DNA of 64,000 nt from Isoetes taiwanensis (GCA_021234155.1 JAJEKV010000280.1:184001-248000); one strand, 5' to 3'; positions 22,247 to 34,419 are shown, counted from the first letter of the stretch. Notes: generated by a model not told the origin, from the sequence alone. Made by a program: numbers and translations.

Positions 22247-24540
22247 AATTTTTTTTCTTCTGGGGCTAAGAACAAAACAACGGACTTCACACTTGGATGA
22301 GTTGATGTTATATTTTGTAAATAATAATATGTCGGATGTAAAACATATATCTAATTATGTAGCAATATAAAAAAAAAACAAATAATAATATGAAGTATAA
22401 CAATTATTATGATATATAATGGTTATGTAAAGGTCAAGGCCTTCTTGAATTGAACCCGGTTACTCCAAGGCCCATTAAAGAAATATGCATGCCTACAGCA
22501 TGTTGCCTCGAACCGGGGTTACTCTAAAGGGCCATTAAAGAAGTATGCATGCCTATGGTGCATGTTGCCTCTAGCGTGCCTATAATAATATTATCCAAAG
22601 CAATACACAAACATGTAATGATAGATATATATAAATGAGTTTTTTTGTCACATTATCTTATCTGTGAACAATAAATAGCCTGCATGTTTAAACGTTATGA
22701 ACCAGAAGGACTACTCAGAAGGACGTAGTCGTACAAGACCAATGGAGCACACATCAAAGCTCAAATAGTAATGGCAATGACGAAAACCAAGCCAACTGAA
22801 GTTGCTCAAACTCCTTGTAAGAAACTCACCATACAAATGCTCTTATGAGGGAAACCAAACTTGAGCTGCAAAGCTTGTAGCTGAGTTATCATGGGTCTTG
22901 AAGGTGTGAATTCATAACAGTCAGAAAGGATATCGAGTTCATGGGTCTTCAAGGAAGGCTAATGACAAAGCTTTGAATTTGGAAAGCTATAAGCTCCAAA
23001 GAGAAATCACTCTCTCCAGATTTTTTCATGAAAGCAACTGTTATTGAAACAGACTTGAAGCAGTCAGCTAACTGCTCTGGTCGGGTTGCACTGCGACGAT
23101 ACTCCCCATTCCCTCCATCTTGAACCCATTCCCTGTTCATAACAACAACAAAAAAAAACTCAGAATAATACCTTCAATCTTCCGAAAATCCAATCCTTTT
23201 TTTGCTGCAAAAATTCGAGCAACGACCAAGCAAGAATCGCCCTTTCAAGTTCTAGTGCAAGTTTTAAAAGTCATATAAGTAGAATTTTTGTTGGTTAAAC
23301 CGCCATCTAAATGTGGGCGTTATTTGTTCGCTTACTGTTTTCGAAATGGAAAACTAGATGAACAATATGGTCGCTTCTAATTTGCATTCTTTTCGCCCTT
23401 CTTACGAGAGATAATCTACTTAGAATGGCTAGTACACAAACAAGGCAAAACACGTTACCAAAAAGGAGGCTCGGACTATTAAAACGAACCGCCATAAGTC
23501 GGGTTTGGAACAAACACCGTAAAAAATATCAACTTATCGGCCTCACAACTTCCAATTCGATTTCTCTAAATAACCGTCTTTCGTCCTTATGAACATAACT
23601 CGCAAACATGGATTTGATAAAAATAATTTCTAACCCGATGTGTGTTGTCCATGGATTAGCATCTCGGCATGGCATCGCATCAAATATCACCGTGGTACAT
23701 CAAATATCATCCGTGGTGCCTACCAAAACGAATCGCCATAGGTCATTTGGAACAAACACCGTAAAAAAATATGAACTTATCGGCCTCACAACTTCCAATT
23801 CGATTTCTCTAAAAATATTTGTCTTCATCCCTATGAACATAACTTGCAAACATAATTTCTAACCCGATGTGTGTTGTCCATGGGATTAACATCTCAAAGA
23901 TGGCATCGCATCAAATATCATTTGTGTACAACAGTGGTTTTGACAATTGGCATAGGTCGTGAATACACATTCTTTACATCGCATTTTCCGGAAGAACACC
24001 CAACTAACAAAGATCCAAAGCTCTACACTTGCCATTGGCATTTCTATAAAGATTCTCACAGAGCCTTGGTCTCTTCATCTTCTTGTTTTTGGTGAGGAGG
24101 GGCTCCCCTCGCGGCGAAGAATACCGGAGTTGGGCATGACGATTCCTTCACCGCCTTTTCGGAACCGTAACAAATACCCATAAAAATCACCGTTGCTCGT
24201 TCTCTTGAAACATCCCCATTCCTCGCCGTTTCTTCGTCTTCCATGTCCGAATAGAAGAAACGTGCCGAGGCCCTCTTTCGTAAAAGCCACGAAGGGGTCG
24301 GCCTTGCCTCGAACCCTAAAATATGCCCTTTCGACTCCTGCATGCAAAGGGAGGGTTGTACATATATTTTTCTTGTACATCTCGACAAATACATGGGTGC
24401 TAACCATTAAAAAAGAGCAAAAAATCAATGCAGCATGTATGCGCACTCTAGAAATACTTATTAGTACACTCCATCAGATACATTCACCAAATCATAGCAA
24501 AACCATAGGAAAAAACAGTATAAAAATACAAAAGAAACCC
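22247..24540. other. Further inserted or decayed DNA between RNase H and integrase of element A
   Basis: No recognised gene. Holds a 70-bp tandem duplication near 22440-22580 (AAGAA/GTATGCATGCCTA in each copy) and a 245-bp tandem repeat (23480-23950). Minus-strand open stretches at 22949-23140 and 24056-24446 are not recognisable. The length is unexpected for a gypsy spacer, so another insertion is likely. Confidence 0.4.
23480..23950 (+). repeat. 245-bp tandem repeat, two copies
   Basis: 'GGAACAAACACCGTAAAAAA', 'CTTATCGGCCTCACAACTTCC' and 'TAACCCGATGTGTGTTGTCC' each recur about 245 bp apart (near 23506/23750 and 23630/23865), and part of the unit (GGCATCGCATCAAATATCA) occurs again. Diverged copies, non-coding. 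Confidence 0.75.
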
Positions 24541-24594
24541 CCTGTTATTATGCTACATATTGATCCTAGTTCATACTTGACTAATATCTTGTTC

Positions 24595-25783
24595 AAACAG
24601 GAAGATGAAGAAGGTTTGGCTAATGATGTTCAAGAAGATGCAGATGCAGATGTAAATCTGGTGCAGGAGGCAGATTGGCAAGAAGAGATAAGAAGGTTTC
24701 TGGAGCTGAATGAAATACCAGAAGGGCTCAACTCTAGCAAAAAAAGAAGGTTCAAAGAAAAATGCAACAAGTATAGACTAATTGGAAATGTGTTATGCAG
24801 GTATGACAAGGAAGGCATCATTCTAAGGTGTGTTGACAAAGAAGAAGCTAGATTAGTGGTGGAAGCGTGCCATGAAGGGGTATGTGGTGGACACTTTGCG
24901 CCAGATACCACAAAGAAAGAAGATTTTGAGGTCTGGTTATTATTGGCCAACTCTTTTCAAGGACTGTTATGAGACAATCAAGCACCGCCATAAATGTCAG
25001 TTTTGGCGGAAGGATTCTTCACCCACCGCATTAATCGCCATAACTTCCCGTGACCCTTCCGGCACTGGGGCTTGATTTTATAGGACCCCGTAGATCCACC
25101 TTCTTCGCGACAACATCAAGACATCCTTGTGGCCACCGACATTTTACAAAATGGGCTGAAGTCGTTCCCCCGAGACAAGCCAATGCATATACCATCGCCC
25201 GATTTATCCATGAGAATATATGTGCGGGTTTGGCATACCTTTCAAACTCATATCCGATAGGGGTAGTCGGGTTTTAAACGATGTCATAGCCACATTGCTA
25301 GCAACTCTCAAAGTGAGACACTCCAAGAGCTCGTCTTATTATCCTCAAGGTAATGGCCAAGCGGGAATCTACAAACAAAGTGCTCAAGACTATTCTCAAG
25401 AAGACTATTAGTGTTTCAAAAAAAGATTGGCACATGAAGTTACATGATGCTTTATGGGCTTATAGAGTTACCACCAAAATCTCAACCAAGCATACACCTT
25501 TTAGCCTGGTTTATGGAGTAGAATCTATTGTCCCAATAGAATTAGAACTTCCATCCCTGAGAATGGCTTTGAAACTAAATTTGGAAATGGAGGAAGCACT
25601 CAAAGAAAGATGTATACGACTTATGCAATTGGAAGAGCACAGACATGAAGCTGAGAATGCAATATTATTAAAAAAAGCCAAAGATCTGGCAGCATTCAAG
25701 GCTGCACATAAATTACAAGGTACATTGAGAGATGGGGAATTGGTTTTAAAATGGAATAAAGCAAAAAACACGATTGCAAATTA
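24595..25783 (+). pseudogene. Element A integrase (zinc finger and core), interrupted by element G
   Basis: Acidic linker, then the zinc-finger region HEGVCGGHFAPDTT and GYYWPTLFKDC. The core follows: FTKWAEVVP, then PFKLISDRG (second Asp), then YYPQGNG with the expected Glu a few codons later (ESTNK), then TPFSLVYGVESIVPIELE. The frame runs to 25783 and is cut there by transposon G. The remaining C-terminal part is at 38152. Several one-base frame changes. Confidence 0.9.
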
Positions 25784-25835
25784 AACGGGAGTGTTGCATC
25801 ACTCCCGTTTCAAAGATTCCCTTTAAAAAAACACC
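25781..25835. repeat. Left terminal inverted repeat of element G
   Basis: TTAAACGGGAG then a perfect 11-bp hairpin of its own (AAACGGGAGTG, loop TTGCAT, CACTCCCGTTT), then CAAAGATTCCCTTTAAAAAAA. Matches the inverse of 38080-38151. Confidence 0.85.
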
Positions 25836-26119
25836 AAGTTTCTAAAATAAGCCTTTTTTGATAGTTGTTGAGAATTTCTAGAGGTTCGCATTTTGTTTCA
25901 TGCCATTTTGGCCCATCATTAGACGAAAACTTTGTACTTATGAAACAGAAATCATAAAAATAGCGAAATTTAGGCATAGACTTGAAGAGACTGAAAGCAT
26001 TACAAAAAACAAGCACCAGAATAGAAAGGAAAAAAAAAGTACTATGTTTTTAATAAATTGTTGTACATCAATATTGAAGATTCATTGTAATAAATAATGG
26101 TAATTTTAATATGCAGTAG

Positions 26120-28260
26120 TCAAAGATCTACATCATAGTCCTCCTCATTCTTTTGCTGCTTCTCTCGCCATCTCGCCCTTCCGTTTCTATCTCGCTCCTT
26201 TCTTTGGAGACTTGAGTTTTGTATCCTCCTTGTCCTCTGGAATGGTAGCTAAAGCTACTTCTTTAAGCTCTGCAAAGGTTGCCTCATCGTCTAGTGAGCT
26301 GGAGAATGGAGGCTGTATCTCTGAGGACGTTAGTTTAGCATAATCAGATGAAGACTTGGCCCCTAGCTCTTGATGTTCATCCGGTAAAGTAGGTAAGGAC
26401 CCAGTCTCATCTTCACAAAATTAACAAAGATCCTTATCAATATCCACGGCTACCATACAGCTTGCGGCCCTTCTTAAGTGCACATGCGATAGTAGTACCA
26501 GAACCAGAGAAAGCATCAAGCACCCAATCTCCTGGACGCGAGAACATGTCCAGGAGATGGTTGATGAGCTTTTGTGGTTTCTGGTAGTGATTCACAATCG
26601 CCTTTGTGCGGTTGGGTCCTGCAATTTCTGTAACACTGCTGGAAACTCAAGGACGTTTGAGAAGTTTTGACAGGCGGCAGTGTTGAAGTGTTCCATGGTC
26701 CTCTTCCCATCAAAACTCCAATAAGCTACATGAAGGTACTCTACCTTGCTAAGCAACCTTGGTCCTCCACCATGGTAGTTGATGTTCGTTTTGTACCTAG
26801 TAAAACATTTAAAGTCATGTTTACTTAGCAAAAACAAGAACACACCCGAAAAACCGGAAGCAGGAAATACTATTAGGAATACACTACGTAATCAAAGAGA
26901 AAAGTGGCGTGATACGGAATAAGACTTGGAACAAAGGTTTTCATATCCTGCCTGAACTGGAGAACCAAAGTGGTTTTTGAAAGCTGATTCTACCAAGCCA
27001 GACTGCATGCTCGAATGGAAAGTAACTAAACGCCAATGTTTAGCCGTTGTGATCTGCTTGATTCCATCAATAAAAGCATTAAACTCTGAAAATTTGAAGG
27101 GCTGGTCGTCATATCTGCTGTCTTTAAGCTTAAACCCGTAGGGAAGATCAGCAATAACCAAAGTGAAGTCCTGTGGCTTAACCGTTCGACTAGGTTTTGC
27201 AATCACCATGAATGATTGAATATAAATTGTTTTGATCAAACATGCAGAATCTCTCGTAGTCGGATGGTTCTAACTCAACAGTTCTTCTGTCAGCTAACGA
27301 CCTCTCTTCCCGTGCTGTTCTAACCAAATGCATGAAGCCCTCGGGAAGGTCTTTGTTTTTCTTTTTGCTCTGAGGAAAAACATGACAACAACTGTAAGGA
27401 GATCGTGTGTGCAAAGGCGAGGAATGTTGAGAGTACTTACCCAGCCCTCAAAATTTGGTGCATATTGCACAATTCGCTCGTCAGAAGTGGCTACAGGGTA
27501 GAGTTCCTTGCACCTTTCCCATGTCTCGTTTAGTTGCTCCATCAAACATGTTTGACATGTTATGACGTTCTTTTGGCTGCAAGACGTTAAGGAAACAATG
27601 AGTTAAAAAGTAAGAAACAAGGCAAAGAAGAAGAAAAACAAATAAAAGTCAAGCTAAATGTATTCTGGAATACAAACTGGTTAACTGGTGATGTTACCTC
27701 GAAACAAAATGCATTGTGTATTCCGGAATACACATTGCTTCTCTGAAGAAAGCAATGTGTATTCTGGAATACACAATACTTTTTTAGAGAAGAGGACATG
27801 TGTATTCCGAATACACATGGTTTTACATGGGCAATGTGTATTCCGGAATACACATTGCTTGTCTCTAGAAAAGCATTGTGTATTCCGGAATACACAGTGC
27901 CCATGTGAAGAAAGGTATATGTATTCTGGAATACACTATCTACCCCGATGTTTTTGGGACTCTAACGTCTAAAGAGTAAAGTTTGTGGCAGAGATCTTAC
28001 TTGTGCAATTCCTTTGACATTTCTTCTAGGCTAAACTCCTTGTCAACAACTTTTTGGAGAAGCCTCTCCGAATCTCGTCAGGTCGGAGAAGCCCCGCATT
28101 TCTCGCCGGACGGTAATGGTCATTTCTTTTTGGGCACGCCGATGATTTTTTCTTGGCCATCTCCTTGCCCTTGCTCTTTAACTCCCCTCGTTCGAACATT
28201 GAAAATATCTCGCCCTGGAGTTCCCAAACTGTTCAAAAGATTTCACGTGAGATAGTTGAT
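26120..28260 (-). CDS. DNA N4/N6-methyltransferase-like gene of element G, 3' part
   Basis: Matches the beta class of amino-DNA methyltransferases (motif IV before motif I), enzymes that use S-adenosylmethionine to methylate adenine N6 or cytosine N4. Exons: about 28000-28250 (charged, coiled-coil-like); 27441-27550 (ends NFEGW before GTAAGT); 27367 down to about 26925 after a TCAG acceptor, containing IIHGDC, then IADLPYGF (catalytic DPPY-type tetrapeptide, here DLPY) and WRLVTFHSS; 26798 down to about 26150 containing VEYLHVAYW, then NHYQKPQKLINHLL, GDWVLDAFSGSGTT (SAM-binding FxGxG) and KKGRKLYG. An acidic/lysine-rich tail follows. At least two one-base frame breaks. Introns and host context argue against bacterial contamination. 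Substrate is not predictable. Confidence 0.7.
27658..27936. repeat. Left palindrome array of element G (7 copies)
   Basis: Seven copies of GTGTATTCCGGAATACAC or close variants, centred near 27666, 27725, 27766, 27808, 27845, 27887 and 27928. The last six are spaced 37-42 bp. Flanks extend the palindrome (GCAATG...CATTGC). It lies in an intron of the methyltransferase-like gene. Looks like a multi-site binding region. Confidence 0.9.
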
Positions 28261-28499
28261 TTGTTATTCTGGAATACGTTTTGTGCTTACCTTGCCATCT
28301 CTAAAAGCTAATTGAAACCGGTTATCGTGGCCAATAAGAGACTGCCTTTTATTGGCCTCGTCATATTTGGCGGACAAGGTAGGCGGACATGATATCCGGA
28401 CGCTTTGGGTAACATTTTCGTGAGGGGAATGCCCCAAAGAAAAAGGAACGGATCCGGCTGAATATGAAGGCGATTCAGCTCATATCTTGGCGGTGGTAC

Positions 28500-31400
28500 G
28501 GGATCAAAACAGGAGATTTTAGGGCTTAGGTCAGAGGTGGAAGGGATTGGCCGGGTTTTAGATGAGCTGGTAGCTCAAAACACTAGCACCAAAGCTCATC
28601 GCTAACGTCGGACCCTAGATGAGCTGGTGGCTCAAAACACCAGATCTTAAAGTGCAAAATGCAGAATTATCTTCCAAGCCCGACGAACCCGACTTTCAAG
28701 CACGATTCAAGCTTTAGAAAACAAATTAGCATCTCGGTAGCTGAAACTACCAAAGAACAAATGAAAATTCACCATCTTTGAGGTCTCATCGAGCAAAGAG
28801 ATCGGGAAATTCGGGCTAAGAATGCGAAAATATCCGGTCTTCAAGAGATTGAAGGAGAGGATATTACAGATCTGAAGAAGCGTTTTTTTTGAAACTATGC
28901 ACCTTCATGATCCGAACTATGCCTCAAACAAGAAGATTGGGAAAACCAGGCTTCAATAGTCGTCCCATTCTAGTAAATTCCATAGTAAAGAAGCAAGAGA
29001 TCGTGTGCTTCACAATGAAGTGCTTGAAGGCTTAAAAGGTATGGTTAGATATTGATCTAACACCTATCCAATTTGGAAATAAGGAAAAGGAGTGGGCTAA
29101 AGTAAAAGCGACAAGAGACTCGGGACGGTGTAGCATATTTAGATCGAGAGGCAAGGCGGTTATCACTATGAGAAAGCATAAATAGGATGTAAGGGTCTTG
29201 AGAGTAAGTCTATGGAATGCACATGGATTAACGCAGCAAAGGCAAATGCCACTCTCGGAATTTGGGAACAATGAGGACTGTTATTGTTTCTGAAACATGG
29301 ACTCATCAATGCCGATCTTCCACGATATAATGGGTTTTAAACTTCTAGGACAAGTATGGAATGAAAAAGTATTAGGAGCGGGACGTGGATTTGGAGGAGT
29401 TGCAGTTTATCGAGAATAGACTCAAGGCATGAGACTCAAATTGAAACATGACAAGCAATAACCAATACATTTGGTTAAAATAATGAGAACATGAAGCAAG
29501 TGTTCCTAGCAAGCATGCTATTTTGCCCCGCAGAACTCGCATATATATAACGGACATAATCGGATAAAGATAACCCATTTGGTACGTTATGCTCGATATA
29601 TTGGAGTATTCTTCACAAGGTGAAATCCTTATTGCGGTGGGAGATTTTAATGGGACGGGCAGCCAACAAGCTAAAGCATTTGATAATTTGGCAAACATCT
29701 GTTTTAGATGAAATAGAGGACATGGCATATAGCAGAACTTCGATGACACAATCTCTAATGAGATGGGTGAGAAGTTATTGGAACTTGGCACCATGTGCCG
29801 ATGAAAATCCTTAATGGAGTGATGCCATTCAAACAATCAGAAAGCTCACTTACTATAATCATGCAGAGCCAAAGACAATAGATTATGTTCTTGCCTTAAA
29901 TAAGGATCTGGTTATAGACTTGTATGTAGGAGATAAACTTCCCGATCTGATCATACACCATTACATATGGTGCTTATGCCGCAAGTAAATTCAGAAATGA
30001 GGATGCTAAGTTTTCATCCAAAACTCAAAGTGAGTTACAAGCAACACCTCGCATACAAGCAAGTCATAGAGGAGCAAATTGCAACAACATCATGGACAGG
30101 ACAATTCAAGGAAGATGCACAAAAATTTCAGCACCTTTTGTTGAGCAGCCAAACATGTCTTTGGTTTATCCAAAGACGATACAAAGGTAAACCTTGTAAT
30201 TCATGGTGGGATTCGAATGCCGGGGAGGCAAGGAGCAAGCTGCCACAAAACTGCATTTGCAAACCAAAATGGTATAAACAGATGATTAGGCGTAAAAAAC
30301 GTGAATATTATGAACAAAAGCAAGCAGAGTTAGTGAGCAATTTAGAAAGCATCCAAAAGCTTACGGGACTCGCTGAGCACACCAGATCGAGCAAACTATC
30401 TTGGACACGTAAGCCCTCGCTAATCTAGTTAAGGATATTTATGAAAAAAGAAGGTACAGAGGGTATGCCAAAAATGGCTCTCGGTGCAAATATGTTCTCT
30501 GAAGCAGAGGTGGCAGATTGTCTATCACGAACAAATAACAATAAGGCACATGATGCGAGATGGTTTATCGTGGAGCTTCTTAAATGGGGTGGTGATGGAA
30601 CGTTGACTATTCTAACCGATCTATTTGAATAAGGGACTCGTACAAGGGCTGCCATATAACCGAGAGTAAACCGTGTCCATCCAATCCATAAGGGGAGACA
30701 AAAAAGAGGTAAGCAATTATAGAACCATTCTAATTGGTAGTGTGTTTGCCAAAATCCTAGGTAGCTTATTGAAAGAAGCGGCTTGGGCTTGGGCAGAGCA
30801 AGCCGAGGTACGATCCGAATGTCAAGCTGGGTTTTAGAAGTGATCGTAATACTTTAGACCATGTGCTCTCTCTAACTCGATAGAAAAGGCCAAGTCACCA
30901 AATACTTCCTTGTATGTCGCTTTCATAGATTTCACAAAAGCTTTTGATACAATTACACGCAAAGAGCTTTTATGACCGCGATGGTGCAAATTGATGTTCC
31001 CAAAGATATTAGAGAGGTCGCTCTCACGCTTATATGCGAAGTTTTGATCAAGATTTTTGGGATCTTGACCTTGCACACAAAGAGCACCATTGGGGTACGC
31101 CAAGGCTGCCCATTATCTCCAACACTTTTGGAATTTTCATAGATGAATTGGATGACCGGGTTGAGGGCTAGATCTCTTGCGTGCACAAAATTAGGTGCGT
31201 ATGTTATCCAATTACTTCTTTATCGCGGATGATGTGGTATTGTTGGCAAGCAATCGAAAAGATTCTTCAAGAACATTTAAACAGCTTTTAGAGACCTTTT
31301 GTGATGCGAAAAGTATGAGTGTCAATCTAGCTAAATCTAAAGTCATGATATTTGGAACTAGGGAACAATCAGAAATTTACATACAAAGGGCGGTTTCTAG

Positions 31401-32435
31401 AGAATGTGGACAGCTACAAATACTTGGGGATAGATATAGCATCCAATTACATTTGGAAAAATTGTGTGAAAAGAAGAGTATCGGGAGGAAAGGCCGCTTT
31501 ATATAGCATCTTGGCAAAATGTTGCAAGGCATCTCTCACAGATTGGGGGCTGAAAAAGATCTTGTTTAAGACTCTAGTGCAAACGGTTTTACTATATGGT
31601 GTACCAATCTGGGGGGCCGAGATTTCTACCCGATTATGGAAGCAATTGGAAGCAGTTCAGAAAATGTTTTTGAAGGAGGAACTAGGCATTGGCCCCAAAT
31701 CCCGTGTATGCTATTATGTTGGCAGAAGTGGGCATGTTTCCTCTCGAACTTGAAGGTTTGTATCAAGCAATTAATTTCTATAATCGAGTCCAGGAACAAA
31801 ATTCAGATCGTTTGTCTCACCGTGCCTTGGTGGATTCAGATCAAAGATGGAAAAAGAACATGATGCAATGGGCTGATAGATGGGGTTTGAATAGTTCAAA
31901 TTGGCCAACCGATAGCGAGGAAGCCGGGGTTTTTCTTTGGAAAAGCTAGCGATGTAGAACATCTATGGGCTGAACACTGGGAAAAGGATGACTCAATACC
32001 AGGGCTAAGCGTCAACCATTTGGAGAGTTATGAGTGCCAAAGTTATTTAAAAGCACATATACCAAAAGGCTATAGACGGATGATATCGAGATACGAGAAC
32101 AAGTTCACATAAGTTGGAAGTGGAGCGGGAAGATGGACAAAGACTCCATTGGAAGACAGAAATGTAAGGTATGCAATTCAGGGAACATCGAAGATGAACA
32201 TCATGTATTCTTGCAATGTTCGGAATATGTACATATCAGGGATAAATATGGCATCCAGGTGGCAGACTTTCATTCTTTATTATCTATGCCGCCAATGCTT
32301 TTAGGATCTTACTTAAGGGCGGTGGATGCACACCGTTCCTTATTACTTAAGTTGTAAACACTTTGTTCATGTGCTCCATGGTCTCTTGAGGCCCAAGTGA
32401 GCAATAGACATAATAATAATAATAATAATAATATT
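28500..32435 (+). mobile_element. LINE (I-like) retrotransposon inserted in element G
   Basis: Plus-strand non-LTR element, decayed. APE endonuclease traces (WNAHGL near 29215; VGDFNGT near 29638). RT blocks: VSNYRTILI, RNTLDHVLSL near 30850, FIDFTKAFDTI near 30925, GVRQGCPLSP near 31090, ADDVVLLAS near 31225 (catalytic ADD), SYKYLGIDIA near 31390. A C-terminal CCHC finger (CKVCNSGNIEDEHHVFLQC) near 32165. It ends in a (TAA)n tail at 32411-32432, typical of I-type LINEs. The 5' limit is approximate; no target duplication was found. Confidence 0.85.
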
Positions 32436-33790
32436 TCAGGCAGCATTCAATGGCACACGCCTCCTTAAGCTCCAAGGAAAACGCTGGCTTCTTCAGGTCC
32501 TCACCGTACTTTTCCTTGAAAATTACGTACTCCCTGTGCATGAACCGGATCTTGTCGACGAAGCTCATCTTTAGTTTATATTCGTTGTCAGCATTGTGGG
32601 TGTTGGCAACGATTTTCGCTTCTTCATCGGTAAGACCACAGAGGCAGCCTTGAGAGGGCGGAGAGAGGTACCTCGGGTTCTTCTTCTCTTTGTAAAGTTG
32701 CCTTCTTGCCTTGAAGCCATGATTGCCTCCCCAAGGCGTAGTGAGTGTAGGTCTCAGCGTTTTTCTCATCATAGTCTGGGGGTTTTTTTTGCTCCCACGT
32801 CAACAAGGACAACTATTGGGGCCACATGAGCATTTGGATTGCTCCTTATTCCATCTTCGGGTTCCTCAAGTGATCGGGCGTAAATTTTGCGAACCTGGAA
32901 GTGGCCTTTCACCTGACTTCATTTTTTGGTGGAAGCTTCATACAAGTGATCGGGCAAATAAATAACACCTTGCACAAACTTGTGCGGGTTTATCTCCTCC
33001 ATTTTTCAGATGTTTTATCAACTTTTTTTTTCTTTTGATAGCAACACGGTGCTTTGCCTTTCCCCTTCTTCTTCTTTTGTGCCTCGGGAGCATCTTACAT
33101 TTAGGCAATCAAAGCCGTTTGCTTTTTAGGCTCTTTTAGCGCAACGGTTTGCCTTTGCCGCTTTGGTGGTGGTGACGGTGGCCTTTCTTGGGACTCGATG
33201 GACTCCCGGATGGTGATGCTTTGCTCGGGCTATCCGGGTTATCTTCCCTTTGTTCGACATTTTGTAGGGGAAGTCCTCGCTTCGTTATTAGCCGAACGTA
33301 GTTAATGATGGAACAGGCGACTTCTTGTTCAGTAGTGAGAAACATACTTGTAAAGAGGATGTGGATTTACTTTCACCACTCTAAGGTATGATTCATCAAC
33401 ATGAATAAAGCCTTGGGATGTCTGAAAAGAAAGTCTCCCTCCCCCCGACAGGACTCCCCGCCTACCTCACCGACGGCTGGATGGTGCCCATGCAGACAAA
33501 TTCCACATCATCGTACCTTTTGGTTCCGTGGCTCAAACAGACATGTAGAAAAGTCGGTCTTTGTACTTTCTTCCCCGGTACCCCTTGTAAAGAACCATTG
33601 AGTCTGGAAGTTTTCGTAGATAGTAGGCGCAGCTGACTCCTCAAGCCTTCTCTGTGGGTGCGGTTTTTGTACGATTTTAAGGGGCCTTTTCTGTTGTCTT
33701 GTCTGTGCAAATTGTTTGTAAACACGACCTTGTTAGAGAAAACAGTAGCCAAAAACTATTCCAGAATACAAAATGTCTTGCAAAAAGGGA
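32436..33790 (-). CDS. Probable 5' exons of the element G minus-strand gene
   Basis: Three minus-strand open blocks: about 32440-32800 (GLTDEEAKIVANTHNADN, FVDKIRFMHREYVIF), 33136-33345 (EQEVACSIINYVRLI then Ser/Pro/His/Lys-rich linker), and about 33460-33650 (FLHVCLSHGTKRYDDVEF). They have the same strand as, and sit upstream of, the methyltransferase-like exons, with the LINE between. I infer one long gene, but no family is recognised in these exons and splice joins are not proven. The run of Tyr seen past 32440 is only the LINE's (TAA)n tail. Confidence 0.4.
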
Positions 33791-33944
33791 AAAAAGAGGG
33801 CAAAAAGAGGACAAAAATGCCAAAAAGCAACGTAATCTTGCTAAAAAAAAAACTGGTCTAAACAAGCTTTAAATGCAGCAAAAAAGCGCCTAGATTAACT
33901 AAAAAATCGCATGGAAAAGTAACCTCTTAAAACCTAAAACACAA

Positions 33945-34186
33945 AATTGTATTAGGAATACACTTTTGCTTTCACTTTCGGCGAGTGTATTCGAATACAC
34001 TTTGGCCTTTGATCGGCGAGAGTGTATTCGGAATACACTATCGCCTTCACTCAGCGAGTGTATTAGGTCGAATACACTCGCTGAAGTGAAGGCGATAGTG
34101 TATTCGAACACACTCGCCTTCGAAATAAAGTAAGCCTCGAATACACTCTGGCCGAAAGTGAAAGCAAAAGTGTATTCGGGAATATA
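33945..34186. repeat. Right palindrome array of element G (7 copies in a 235-bp hairpin)
   Basis: Seven GTGTATTCGAATACAC-type sites centred near 33956, 33992, 34029, 34066, 34105, 34139 and 34177, spacing 34-39 bp. In addition the whole block is one large inverted repeat centred at about 34067: the spacers on the left (TTTTGCTTTCACTTTCGG, TATCGCCTTCACT) return as complements on the right. It sits between the minus-strand gene and the DUF7869-type gene, the position of a divergent promoter. Confidence 0.9.
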
Positions 34187-34419
34187 AAACGATTATGCAA
34201 ATGATTGTACGCGTTGTACTTTCTTCTTGATTTTGCCCATGTTCTCTCTATGTAAATCGAATCTGATCTCGAATAATATTATAATCGAAGGCTTATGGCG
34301 GCGACTTGAATTTCGAGGACTGGAATACCATAGAATGGCGCCGAAATTTCCTTTTAAAGGTATCATTTTCGTCTTGCTCTTTTTCTATGTGATGCGGAAT
34401 CGTTAAACTTTACTATCCT

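Noticed and set aside
26460-27240. RNA m6A methyltransferase (METTL3/MT-A70)
   Set aside because: MT-A70 proteins have DPPW and lack the NHYQKP...DAFSGSGTT block after it; the order and motifs fit DNA N4/N6 methylases better. Decisive test: profile search.
26460-27550. Bacterial contamination as the source of the methyltransferase
   Set aside because: The gene has spliced exons with GT/AG edges, sits between plant-type transposon ends and is embedded in an interrupted gypsy integrase.
27658-27936. CRISPR array
   Set aside because: Evenly spaced repeats, but each repeat is a full palindrome, spacers are similar to each other, there are no cas genes, and the genome is a plant nucleus.
27587-27972. 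Open frames on both strands encoding repeated VYSGIHN / VFRNTHC peptides
   Set aside because: They are produced by the palindrome array GTGTATTCCGGAATACAC, which reads open on both strands. No start context, splice logic or family supports a protein.
32405-32440. Poly-tyrosine tract in a minus-strand protein
   Set aside because: It is translation of the LINE's (TAA)n tail.
33945-34186. Centromeric or telomeric repeat
   Set aside because: Too short, confined to one element, and unlike the plant telomere repeat.
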